Source of the DNA: Taudactylus pleione
Taxonomy: Eukaryota > Chordata > Amphibia > Anura > Myobatrachidae
Direction: 5' to 3'
NCBI GenBank assembly: GCA_031769625.1
Contig: JAUIMM010000213.1
Coordinates: 806,001-870,000, forward strand
Length of the DNA: 64,000 bases
Of the stretch, positions 1-10,605 are shown one piece after another (within the stretch, counting starts at the first letter, position 1; the number at the start of each line of letters is the position of its first letter). Under the pieces are notes generated by a model that did not search any database, had not been told where the DNA came from, and worked only from the letters and a program-made list of their open reading frames with translations. The translations under genes and the position numbers were made by a program.

Positions 1-450
1 ACTTAAGTTACTAGTCACCTTGACAACATCCCCTGACTACACAATAAATCAAGGGTGAAGTAGTCAACTTTTCCAATGATATTAGGAATGGGAAGGGAGT
101 GATGATCAAATAAAGTATATTTTTAGATATTTTCAGCTGGTGCAGTTTATCTATCAATGTATTTCTTATGGAGAGGCTTTGACGGTCAGCCATCATACAG
201 AGTTACACTCCTGTTGGCAAAACATCGAAAAGAATAGTTGGTGTAGGTTTGCAACCCAAAAAGCTGAATTCTTGATGGGGACAAAAACGTTAATTGTGTA
301 TCTAACCCTGGTTCATGCAGTCTGATAGTGATGTTACAACCAGAACACGATAAAAAACACAGGCTATAGGTCCATCTTGAAAGGTGTCTAGAATGCATTT
401 TTGTGATAAAGTCTAATATTGGTAACTGAGCTTTCCAAGTAGAGAATATA
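1..450. other. No recognisable feature
   Basis: AT-rich sequence with only short random open frames. I see no repeat termini, motif or coding similarity. Confidence 0.5.
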
Positions 451-1050
451 GGGCCTGATTCAGAGCCGGATGCAATTAGCGCTCGCTCGTCTACTAAAAT
501 AGGGGTGGCTATTCAAATGAACCATTCGCTCTTTGCGGTCTGTTCACGACTCTAGGTCTGAAGGAGCGAACAAAACTTGCTGCCGTTTTTTGGAAAACTA
601 TGCCCCCTGGCCGCTCGCATCCTACGTCATATCCGCTATTTATTAGATTAATCGAGTACATCGACCAGCGTATGAACTGCTCGCTATTCTTGTGGTTGGT
701 TTTTGCTACCACAATTTTGCGAGCAGTTCTGGCTATAAAATAGCCCAGTGACGTGGTCAATGATGCTGCTGTTTTAATTATGCACACCCATAAAACGCCC
801 GTTTTGACCTTTAAGCACGCCTGCGTTCTGATCTCCACTCCCCGTTTTCAAGCACCTTCCCCTGTTACCACCCACATACGCCTCTTTCTGTCACTCAAAT
901 TATCAGGCATTCGCTATTTTGCGAGCACATGAATTTCGACCGCACTGACTGGTTCGCGCATGCATATAACGATCCGTACGCATGCGCAGTTGGGCAAACA
1001 TCGCTCGGAGCGAACGAGCGGCCGCTTACGAGCGGCTCTGAATCAGGCCC
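451..1050. mobile_element. MITE, GGGCCTGATTCAGAG-terminus family, copy A
   Basis: The element begins GGGCCTGATTCAGAGCCG and ends with the exact reverse complement, CGGCTCTGAATCAGGCCC. It is flanked on both sides by ATA (448-450 and 1051-1053), a 3-bp target-site duplication. The interior is GC-richer than its surroundings and codes for nothing recognisable. It shares interior sequence with the copy at 48896-49466, for example the stretch around CTATTTATTAGATTAATCGA. The 3-bp TSD recalls PIF/Harbinger, but TSD sequences in this family vary from copy to copy, so the superfamily is left open. Confidence 0.85.
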
Positions 1051-3029
1051 ATAGACTTTATGAAAATGGTTGGTAATCTGGCACATTATTTCATAGCAGC
1101 TATATATCCATCTGCAAATAGACTTTGTAATATAGATTGTAAGCTCTATTAGGAATAATAACTATTGGGGACCTGTCACATTTTTTAATAAATAGGCCCC
1201 ATAGATAGCAACTTATCTTATTTAAAGTTACAATATATATTAAACACACTATGGTGAATGAATATGACAACATTATTATGAGTTATAGGTAAGTGTGTTT
1301 TGTGAAAGATTTAATGAAGGACACATCTTGAAACAATTATTTGCAAAAGACTTAAGGACATCTTGACAATTACAAATAGCTATATAAGGAGAATATATAG
1401 TACCAACAGCATTGGATATCATAATATCTTTCAAGTTTAAATTATCTATACTGTAATTCCTTAAAAAGCTTGTAAAATGGAATTTAGACAATGTAACCAA
1501 TCATATCATATATACAGTATATTCAAAGATGTGTGAATTTATGTAAAAATATAGGGCCCTATTTGCTAAAGTAAATTTGAGGGATATCAAGCAAAAACAC
1601 CCATTTTTAGGGGAAATGTGCAAATTATAGTATCCCCCATTTTCTATTGCAATAGCAGCCCTTATATGTTTCTATGGGGGCTACTATTTGTTAAATTTAT
1701 ATAGAAATAGAAAAGAAGACTCTATTAGGGGCACTTTTGGTTTTAGTTCAGCTGAAATTATGTTTTATGATTACAACTTTTATTTTTATCAATTGAAATA
1801 AGGTGGGAGCCAGAGCCAGCCCAGCATATAAGCAGTGTGGCAGTAAAACAAATAGTAAGTGCAAGCCAAGCCCTGATAATGATAATGAGGCAGATGGGAG
1901 GGGGGGTGGTGGCGGCCTGGGCTGGCATAGTTGCTGGGGGGTGGTAAATTTCAATTTGTGGGGGGGCACCAACATTTATCTTGCCTCCCGGCAACTGGGA
2001 TGAAGTTACGCCACTGCTTCAAATTACTGTAGATATTGTGTTTGTTTGAAAGGCAGTGTATATTACTGTACTTACTGGGTGTTGTTTCCCTGTCAGCTGC
2101 GCCCAACAATAATAAAAAGTTGAAAATATAATTTTTTTTCTGGTTTAAAAAAAATCTCAAGTCTTGTAATAAAACTGCATGGTAAAGGTAACAGTCCTTC
2201 ATTACCCTGCCTCATTTTATGTTCACTATATGTAGTGGCAGTTAAAAGTTCAAGTATAGTAGCTTTACTCCTACCTTGGTGTCAATCAATCATGAATCTG
2301 TCTATAGAAGAACACGAGTATCCCAGTTCTAGTGGTGGCAGTCACAGTACTTCTTCAACATCTACTTTTAAAAAATTTCAAGGGTTAGGTTAAAGGTGTA
2401 AGAAGGGGCACTCCAAATCTAAACAAAGTTTGACAATCTTTAAGAAACATTACCTCTAACTATGAAGGGAAAAGTTACTGCCAAAAAACAAAAAAATTGC
2501 CAAATGCCACACTCACATGCAGTGGCAATGAAAGGCTCAGATCATGGCCTATATTTGTGATTTGTGGTCCTGCTACTGCTCTTTTATGCACTAGATATGC
2601 TTATTGTGAAAACCCTCACTTTATGCAATCATCTTCTGTAACCTAGCATGCACCACCTTTTTCCTCTGAATCTAGATGTGTCACCTCTAAAATATGCAAA
2701 TCAGTGCACAAAAAGAACACTGAGGCTGAAGAGCAAATTGTGTGCTCATAAACTTCACAGATTCCTGAGGAGAGTCTAAGGGTATCCAAGACTGCTATGT
2801 GCGAGTTTGACATTTCTTATTCTAACATTGTAATTGTAGTTAAGCCTCCTACCACCATTTCTAAACCCCAAGCAAAGATGAGGATGAGTAGCAGTAAAAG
2901 TAATGATGATGATTTAGACACAGAATTGAGAATGCTACTGTGGAAGTTGTAAATGTGCAACAGGATGAGGGGGATAATTGTGTAACTGACACTAATGAGG
3001 ATGTTGATGATGAATTTCCTGGACAAGAA
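1051..3029. other. Gene-free stretch with possible hAT right end
   Basis: Mostly AT-rich sequence without coding similarity. Near 1990-2016 it holds the reverse complement of CAGTGGCGTAACTTCATC, which resembles a hAT terminus, with G-rich tracts upstream (1895-1965). No matching left end or 8-bp duplication was found, so this may be a truncated non-autonomous hAT. The rest is unassigned. Confidence 0.3.
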
Positions 3030-3985
3030 TAAGGACGGTAAAATTATCACTGTAAATTACAAAAAGAAAGTAGACACAAACAATTTCTTGCATTTTTCCA
3101 GTGGTCATTATAGGCCTTGGTTTACCAATTCAGCCGTTTGAGGTGTAACTGTACTTCGGTTGAAACATTTAAAATACAAGCTGAAAAGATGTTCAAGGAC
3201 TTTAAAGTGAGAGGATAAAAGTGTTATATAAAGATTGTACTGAATTACTAAGCATTAAGAATGTAAAAAAAATAATAATAGTAAAAATAATAATAAAAAA
3301 AATGGGGGGAAACCTTTAGAACAAGAGGCAGATTATGAAAATACTCAAATGTGCTTTATATCAATATTTAACAATCAGTCTGGCAATATTAAGAATTTTC
3401 CGTTTGTATTACAGGATACATAATTATAAAGTGGTTGCTCCTGATGTGAGAGTGGTGTATAAGAAAAATAGAAGTGTAAAAAGTATTATTGCCCCTAGTA
3501 TGCTGAAGAAACCCAAAGCAACACAAAATAAAAATGACATGAGTTGGCTGTCTACTCCTATTAGTGGATGCTTTAGGTGTGGTAGGAGTAAATGTATCAC
3601 CTGTAGGTATATCAGTCATAGAAGTAAATCTGTGTGTTTATATGTATCTAATGTGAGTTTTGATATCAAGGAATTCATCAACTGTGAGACCACATATTGT
3701 ATCTACATACTGCCCCTTAAAAAATAGATTCAGAGAACAACGCCTTTACATCCTAAAGGGGTATATGCTGCATAGTGTGTCACATCACTTTTCTTAGGTG
3801 CATAATTGTGATCCAGTGGGTATTACATGTACTGGTGTACAACATATTAGTAAGACTTCCAGGGGGGGGATAGGTTTAAAATGTTATGTATGAGAGAAGC
3901 ATTTTGGATGTTTCAGTTAAGCACTCTGGGTCTACAGGGGTTGAACAAGAGCATTGAAATGGAATCTGTTTCTTAAAATACAACA
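3030..3985 (+). pseudogene. Penelope-like element, C-terminal fragment (RT tail + GIY-YIG region)
   Basis: Three pieces of a PLE polyprotein can be read in shifting frames. First comes the RT C-terminal stretch, with a readable run TNNFLHFSSGHYRPW near 3080-3125. Next, in the open frame 3335-3727, comes a cysteine cluster FRCGRSKCITC followed by a degenerate hydrophobic segment (FINCETTYCIYIL) where PLEs carry the start of the GIY-YIG nuclease. Last is a tail reading LHSVSHHF...HNCDP (3765-3820). Order and spacing match the PLE 3' end seen more completely at 52201-55401. Frameshifts and stops make it non-functional. Neither end of the insertion is defined. Confidence 0.65.
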
Positions 3986-4951
3986 AAACATGACATTTTG
4001 TAGCATTATTATATCAATTTAAAGCTTTTCCAAATAATAAATACATTATGGCACCTTCTCCCCCCTTTTGATGTGTTGAGGTTTTGTAAGATATAGATCT
4101 ACTGCAGGGTTTAAGTCAGAACATGGTGTAGTTAGTAGTGCAATGGTAGAGAAATGGCTTGGTATGTGCAAGGTCATGAGCTCTAATCTGTATACAGTTT
4201 TTTGGCAGTTGCAGGTGGATTTTTGTTTTTATATTCATCTTTATTTATATTTATAGCGATTTTATTTATTTTTTTCATATTATTTAATATCAATTTAACA
4301 TATATAGATTTTTTTAATATGTGGGTGTTCTATTGTGCTTGCAATATCTTTTTAATCTATGTGATAGTAATATGTATGTATTTAAATTAAAGCAACTGAT
4401 CTGAGGAACAGGTGTAGGTTTAGTCAATGATGGTCACTGTGGAATTTAATTTATCAATTATCTATGGGATTTAAAAGGTTGCATAGACTGACTGGCAAAT
4501 CACTCTTTGAAAAAGCTCCCTCTATACAGGAGCAAAACTGGTTAGGGGATCCAAAGCCCTATGTGAATGCACGTCAGGACAATCGTTATCTTAGTGCATT
4601 CACATCTTCGCCATCGCTGGGACTGGTTGCCATACACTTTCCATTGTTGTTGCTGTCCACTTGGGGAATCCTCAATACCATCTGGAATATAGAGGCTACT
4701 GACGTCCAATTCTATCGTCAGCATTTGTGGCCCAGTCGGACCCCCGCAGGAGGATATACAGGTGGTGTGCAAGCGCAGCTGCTGCCCCACTCTTTACAGC
4801 ATGGGAGTTATTCAGGGCTGTCTAATCCCGCACAGCATACAGAGTGCTGATTACTAACATTAGTGGAGAGTGGTGACTATACAAGTTTTCATGTTTCCAT
4901 TTGCATCTGATTTGTGGCTTAAAAGCGATATTTTATGAATATATGGACTGA
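3986..4951. other. No recognisable gene or repeat
   Basis: AT-rich sequence. Open frames at 4202-4390 and 4464-4850 show no domain, composition or motif suggesting real coding function. Confidence 0.4.
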
Positions 4952-5272
4952 GAGCCTGATTCGGATTTGGGAATAGCGTGAGATATCTCTCTCAACTGTG
5001 AACCTGAACAAACCATACTACAATGCAAGGGGTGTAAATACATAATTTTTTTTACATGTGGGGTAAATACTGGCTGCTTTTGCATGTAGCCCACAAATAT
5101 TGCACAGCTGTATTATTACTCTACAATTTAGATGTCAGTTTGGAAACACTCCTCCCAAATCTAAATCTCTCTGCACATTTTAAATCTGCCCCACCTGCAG
5201 TGCAACATGGTTTCACCAAGATGATCAGTTGAGAGAGATATCTCACTCTATTCCCAAGTCTGAATCAGGCCC
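4952..5272. mobile_element. MITE, GGGCCTGATTCAGAG-terminus family, short subfamily copy
   Basis: The left end is GAGCCTGATTCGGATTTGGG and the right end reads CCCAAGTCTGAATCAGGCCC. The inverted repeat extends through the AGATATCTCTCTCAACTG segments on both sides. The 3-bp flanks are TGA (4949-4951) and TGA (5273-5275). Only the terminal ~15 bp resemble copy A; the 321-bp interior is different, so it is a distinct subfamily sharing the same ends. Confidence 0.8.
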
Positions 5273-5699
5273 TGAGTCCTTTTAATAGCAGTATCATTTA
5301 TAGATTAGACTTGGAGATCTCCATGGAGTCATTGTGATCACTATTGTTGTTCAATTAGTTTATGTATTTTTATATGCAGTATTTGTTGGTACATACAGTA
5401 TGTATGTGTTAGATGTTCAAATATAAATGTCTGCAATATGGCTAGTCATATCCTAGTCTGAATAAATATATATTGCATATAGAATATATCATTAAATATA
5501 TATATTTTATTTATTGAACATCAGACCCCCTGATTATTCTATTCTACTTTATAAATTAATGGTGTCTTATCAGCGCAAATAGACTTTTTTCTTTGCATGT
5601 CTTAGTTACACCATAGTATGTGATGGTGTAGGTGTGTATTCACAAGCACATGTCACTTTGCTGCTTTTAACAAAAAATATTTTGGTCATTTGACTGCAA

Positions 5700-5701
<2 letters not shown>

Positions 5702-5731
<30 letters not shown>
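5702..5731. repeat. (TA)n microsatellite
   Basis: Uninterrupted TA dinucleotides, about 15 units. Confidence 0.95.
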
Positions 5732-5733
<2 letters not shown>

Positions 5734-6103
5734 TTTTATTCATTAGCGCCTAATCTTTTGCTGCTCACACTACTCTCACCAGGACAGAGACAGGGCCCCA
5801 GGGGCCAGGAGGCAGCAGCATTTTGTTTGACTCCCAGCTGGCACTGAATTCTATCAGAGCTTGTGGACCAGCAGCCAATCAGGAGCTGCTGATGTGGCCG
5901 CTCCTAATTAGCTGCCAGTCCTTGAACCACTTTCAAAATGCCCCCGATGCTTATCCACTCTGCTGCCTTTCTGTTCGGGTCCAGGACTCTAGTCCTGGCA
6001 GCCTCCTTTCCCTGATGGCAGGCCTGGTACCCCCTACTCTACGATTGAATGAGCAGTTTATCAGGCTGGGAGTTTTAGCTAATGTAAGAGGATAATATTG
6101 TTA

Positions 6104-6108
<5 letters not shown>
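5732..6108. other. No recognisable gene
   Basis: Moderately GC-rich sequence with an open frame at 5823-6095 that shows no domain or codon signal. Probably repeat-derived. Confidence 0.35.
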
Positions 6109-6164
<56 letters not shown>

Positions 6165-6230
6165 CCTTTGTTTACGTACTTTATAAGGCGCTGCGAAACA
6201 CTTGTGGCACCATATAAATAAATAGGTTGA
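6109..6230. repeat. (ATT)n microsatellite plus short dispersed tail
   Basis: About 18 ATT units (6109-6164) followed by TTATAAGGCGCTGCGAAACA and a CACCATATAAATAAATA tail. This GCGCTGCG...TATAAATAA signature resembles a common amphibian dispersed repeat, from general knowledge. Its class is not resolved here. Confidence 0.6.
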
Positions 6231-6364
6231 CCAGTAACTTACAGAACAATACAATACAGGACAAGGACAAGAATAATATACATTGCTACATTAGTGACCA
6301 TAACACCCAGATAAGCAACATAGCAAAGCAACCAAGTGTTAGGTTCCCTAGTGGGGAGTAAAAG

Positions 6365-6691
6365 TGCCCATCCACTTGGCAATTAAACCTAGCGATTGAG
6401 CGATAACGACCATAGTTATCGCTCAATCACTTGGTAATCAGCCGCAAATCGGGCAGTAAAATTTCAAAACCGACCAGCGATACACCCGCTGGTTGTTTCT
6501 AACATCTATCATCACCCAAACATGACGGTCAACCCGACAACTGCCGTCAGGTTGCCATGTTCGGGGATGATTGATCTGCATACACTGAATGTCTGAACGT
6601 TCAGTGTATGCACTTCACCCTTAGGGGGATGATGGCACGATTACTATGTCATAATCGTGCCATCGTCTCCGTATCTAGTAGTGTATGGGCA
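6365..6691. mobile_element. Multi-hairpin MITE
   Basis: The ends are TGCCCATCCACTTGG on the left and AGTGTATGGGCA on the right, a short imperfect inverted repeat. Inside are four successive stem-loops: a 14-bp perfect stem at 6394-6407/6415-6428; an imperfect one at about 6509-6525/6555-6571; a 13-bp stem at 6577-6589/6600-6612; and a 13-bp stem at 6631-6643/6652-6664. No coding potential. TSDs are not clear, so the superfamily is unknown. Confidence 0.7.
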
Positions 6692-6938
6692 GCATTAGAA
6701 GTAGATGAAAGTAAAGTAAGGAGAAGCACAAGAGGGTAGATGGCCCTGATTGTAAGAGCTTACATTCTAAAGTAGATGTTAGAAATCTCGCAGAAAGGCA
6801 AGCAAACATAGGAATAGCGAAACAACAATTCTGTTTATTGAAATACACATGCACACACATGCATGCAGACAAAAATAAAGAACCTGCTAGCAGGAATGTA
6901 ATACAGTATAGCACACATGAGAACAATTAATAATAGTA

Positions 6939-6971
<33 letters not shown>
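6939..6971. repeat. (AAT)n microsatellite
   Basis: About 11 AAT units. Confidence 0.9.
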
Positions 6972-6995
6972 TGTTCTTTTGTACAAAGGGGAGGA

Positions 6996-7062
6996 AAAAG
7001 GACCTCTGAGGAAACAGCCAGTATCATTAGGCTGAGAAACACGTTACTACGTCACCTCCTTC
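6996..7062 (+). ncRNA. Possible degenerate hammerhead-ribozyme-like motif
   Basis: CTGAGGA (7006-7012) fits the core CUGANGA. A 5-bp stem CAGCC/GGCTG (7015-7019 with 7030-7034) is followed by GAAAC (7036-7040). Two pairs (A7039-T7052, C7040-G7051) could form a minimal stem III, followed by GTC at 7051-7053. Stem I could pair 6998-7002 with 7057-7061, plus T7005-A7054, across two C-C mismatches. Against it, unpaired A7013-A7014 and A7035 sit where the closing pair of stem II should be. PLEs are known to carry hammerhead motifs, but this one is unverified and may be chance or decayed. Confidence 0.2.
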
Positions 7063-8592
7063 ACTTTGTTGCACCTAGGACTCCTATGCTGAGCACCACT
7101 GTGGTCATTACAGATCCACATGGAGCCGCTCACTGCACTGTCCGGACTTCACTGTGGAACAGTGATTCTGCCACTCTTATGCACAACCCACAGCATCTGT
7201 CAGACATCATGGATCCCATCTGAGGTATATGCAGGAGAGGCCTCTGCAATTTCAGTGCCATTCTAGAACTATGATGGCAGGATTTTTCCATCCTCCCACG
7301 AGAGATTCCTGAGACACAGACACACTTGGAGATCACATGTACACATCCATCAATGTGGATTAGTAATCGTGTTACCGACTATTTGTTCCCCGTTTGCAGG
7401 ACATTTACTATGCATTCATCTGTCATACTTAAAAGGTATTCCAATTAAGTCAAAAGTACTACAATTTGTATCAATTTCTGCACTGCTGGACCAATACTCC
7501 AATTGGATTTTACCTGTGCTCCTAATTACGTGACTTTTGCTGTTGTACTTAAGGAGATCTATTTGCGATCCTCATCGGTTCCGGACTATTTTTATTTATA
7601 TTTATTTTTTAAGTTTTTATTATATATTTATTTTTGTGTGGCCACGTTGTTGCTTACTTATTTAGCTCCTCCAGTGGTAATAGTCACTCATGTTTACCTA
7701 GGTCCATTAGGTCAGATATTTACCATTACTTATTGTACCTATAGGGCTTGTTTTTTATTTGTGTCCCCTGATATTTTATCTTTTGTATTTTAGACATTAA
7801 ATATATTCCTACTGGTAATACAGTGCTCCCATTTTTTGTTTTCTTTGTTCTTTTGTACAAAGTAAGCTGGTAATGCTGGCAATTCACTAGTGCTTTTTTC
7901 TGGTAGTACTCAGCGATACACAGTACCGGCAACTTCTTTTTTTGTATAATATCTACTTTTTATAACCATTTCCAGAAACAGGAAGAAATTGGTTAAGTAA
8001 TTTCAGAAATTAATAAAATAAGCATCTGAAGCTATAAATCTTTTGTCAACATGCAATTTTAGGTCTGTACTGGCACCTTTTTCTGAGTACTGGTACCTAT
8101 TTTCTTATTTTCTTTTTTTTTTTTTTTTAAAGCATTGGTGACAATGGTTTAAGCAGATAACAAGCTGTAGCAAAATATTTGGGTTTGAAGATAAGTATAT
8201 GCCAGAATTTAGAGTCTGGAATGATTATTGCAGTAATGAGTCACTCAGCAGGTAAATCCAAGTAACTGGAATATGCAGAGATACAGTATCTGCAGTACTG
8301 TATGCTTAGGTGTTGCAGAGTAAGCACAGATTAGTGAAGCAATGATCACACAGCAGTGAAATCCAAAAGGGAAATAAAAAAAATGATCCAGGGACTGGAT
8401 GAACAAGGGAATAATGTAGTCAACTGGCAATTCTTAATAAATCAAAGAGCAGAATGAACAACATGAAACTATCACCATTATATGTGTGTCAGAGGCAAGA
8501 TCAATAGTCCAAACATACAGTATGCAGCAGTCAGGAATTCAGAAGCAAGGTGCTTAACCCCTGGGTGGCTATGTAATTGGTTCAAAGATTAA
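7063..8592. other. Gene-free stretch
   Basis: The open frames at 7130-7336 and 7503-7793 show no domain. The low-complexity translation FYLYLFFKFLLYIYF comes from T-rich DNA. No repeat ends were identified beyond the CTGAGGAA...CACGTT motif at its left edge. Confidence 0.4.
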
Positions 8593-8772
8593 GGGGTAAA
8601 TTTACTAAAGTGAGAGTTTTTAGAAGTGAGTTTTAAAATAAATGTTGCCCATAGCAACCAATCAGATTCTACTTAACATTTAACTAGCACCTTCTAGAAG
8701 ATAATAGCTAGAATCTGATTGGTTGCTATTAGCAAACTCACTTCTAATAACTCACATTAGTAAATTTACCCC
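8593..8772. mobile_element. PIF/Harbinger-type MITE, copy 1
   Basis: The 180-bp element starts GGGGTAAATTTACTAAAGTG and ends with the near-exact reverse complement CATTAGTAAATTTACCCC. It is flanked by TAA at 8590-8592 and 8773-8775. A 3-bp TAA/TTA duplication is the hallmark of PIF/Harbinger insertions. The interior carries AACCAATCAGATTCTA and its complement, shared with the copy at 13556-13730. Confidence 0.85.
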
Positions 8773-8798
8773 TAAGAATCCAGTCTGATTTCAGAAAG

Positions 8799-8877
8799 TT
8801 AGCTGCTAAATTTAAAGCAGCAATCAGCTATAAGGCTGGTTTTGGCTTATAACTGATTGCTGTTTTAAATTTAGCTG
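8799..8877. repeat. Imperfect palindrome
   Basis: AGCTGCTAAATTTAAAGCAG and CTGTTTTAAATTTAGCTG face each other around a short loop, with CAATCAGCTATAAG/CTTATAACTGATTG closer in. It starts about 25 bp after the Harbinger MITE and is probably a small foldback MITE. TSD not determined. Confidence 0.65.
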
Positions 8878-8961
8878 TGAACTTGACAATATTATGTATG
8901 TTTCTTTAATCTTGGAACCTATTTAAACCTCCAGGTGTGCATGTCCTGGTTGAAAACACAA

Positions 8962-10605
8962 GGGGCAAAATGTAATAGGGTGTGAGTTTTGTAAATGTGC
9001 GAGTTTACCGCTAAACTTGCACATTTTTAGAACTCACCCTATGTAATAAGGTGCGAGAACATGTACATTTGCATGTTTCTCACACTCCCACAACTCGCAC
9101 TGCAGAAACTCGCATACAGATGTTTTCCCATGGAAGTCGGCCAATGTAATAGAGTACGAGTTTTTAACTCACACAATATTAATTACTTAAAACTCGCAAA
9201 AAAATAGACCTGCTTCAGGCTTGCGAGTATAGCCTGAGCAGGTGCGAGTTACACAGTGGCATGCACAGATCAGTGAGATCCATTGATGCTTCTACGTGAA
9301 AAAACCTTTAAAAGTGTTAAAATAAAAATAAAATTACACGGGGTCCTCCCAAAAAGCACAACCATCACTGGGGTTTTTCTGAGCCAGTCCTGGTTGTGAA
9401 AATACAGGTTTAAAAAAGACATAGGGGTCCCCCGTATTTTCATCCATCAGCACCAGACTCAGTGAGCAAGTCCTGGTTGTGGAAATATGGGGGACAAAAT
9501 GAGTAGGGGTATTATCTACAATCTATACCAGACTTTCTAGTGGAGGTGTAATGCCACAGCCATTGGACCCGCTTTATGAGTTTCCACAATCAAGACTGGC
9601 TCACTTAGGGCCTGATTCAGACCTGCTCGCTAGATGCGGCCGCTCGCTCCCAGTGTATGGAAATTCAGCTAAGTGACTTCAAGGCAGCCGCTCACATGGC
9701 AAGGCATAAGCACGTCCATTATGTCTTGGCGAGCGATCAGTTTGTGCTTACAGACGCCCACCAGCCTGTCTTTAGCCGCCCACTAGCGTACGTAATCTCG
9801 AGGAAGTATATACAACCATCGGTACATCGGTAACCATCTGAACTAACCGCAGCGATTGCGGTTGACTGTACTCTACCGTAAGCACTGCGAGCAGTTCAGT
9901 GTAAAACTCAACCAGGTGATGTGTAGTATGACTCTGTAGTTAATTATGCACAACTCTGAAACGGCGTTGAAACAATCTGGCATGCCTGCGTCTGCAACTC
10001 CACTCTCCCTTTACTACTGCCCTGCCCCTGTTACCACCCACAAATGGCTTCTCCTGTCACTCATTCCAGTGGACTGTCATGGCAGGGCGAGCGAGCACAT
10101 TCCGATCACTCATACTAGTTTGCGCACATGAACTACATGCATGCGCACAATGAGCGGCTGCTTACTAGCAAGCGGGTCTGAGTCAGGTCTTTTGCCTGGT
10201 GCTGGTTGATGCAAATACGGGAGACCCCTACATCTTTTTTCCCCTGTATTTTCACAACCAGGACTGGCTCAGAAAAACCCAGTGCTGGCTGTGCTTTTAG
10301 GGGGATCCCACATAAATTAAATTTTTTTTTAAACTTTTATAGTGTTTTATTTTTTGGCACTGAAGCATGCATGAATCTCTCGAATATGTGCATGCTTCTG
10401 TGCATCTCGCACCTTGTAATGAAAGTCATTTTACAAGGTGCGAATTTACCCACAGTTTAACTGGCATGCACTCACATGTGAGTCAAACTAGTACCTTTAA
10501 ACTCATCTGCAAGTAGAGTGACAAACTCACACATTTCCAAATGTGCGAGATGGTGTGAGTTTTTCTTGCACTAAAAACTTGCAACCCTATTACATTTTCA
10601 GTTCC
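8962..10605. mobile_element. Long-inverted-repeat DNA element, split by a MITE
   Basis: The left end GGGGCAAAATGTAATAGGG mirrors the right end CCCTATTACATTTT. The arms pair far inward. Left-arm segments around 9336-9480 (CCAGTCCTGGTTGTG, GGGGTCCCCCGTATTTTC) reappear inverted at 10215-10310 (CACAACCAGGACTGG, GAAAATACAGGGG-like). The arms are about 640 and 410 bp. The centre is occupied by the unrelated MITE at 9608-10190. Removing it rejoins CTCACTTA to GCCTGGTGCTGG, matching the mirrored CTCACTGAGTCTGGTGCTG order. No transposase is present, so this is non-autonomous; superfamily unknown. Confidence 0.75.
9608..10190. mobile_element. MITE, GGGCCTGATTCAGA-terminus family, nested copy
   Basis: It starts GGGCCTGATTCAGACCTGCT and ends AGCGGGTCTGAGTCAGGTCT. 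The flanks are TTA (9605-9607) and TTT (10191-10193), compatible with a 3-bp duplication plus one mutation. It sits in the loop of the long-inverted-repeat element and is therefore younger than it. The interior is related in composition to copy A (GCGAGCAGTTCA, CATGCGCA). Confidence 0.8.

Noticed and set aside
1758..2003. Overlapping open frames on both strands around a proline/glycine-rich stretch
   Set aside because: They arise from G-rich low-complexity DNA next to a hAT-like end. No domain, and mutually overlapping frames.
4464..4850. 128-residue open frame
   Set aside because: No recognisable domain, no splice or codon evidence, an equally open antisense frame, and neighbouring MITE sequence.
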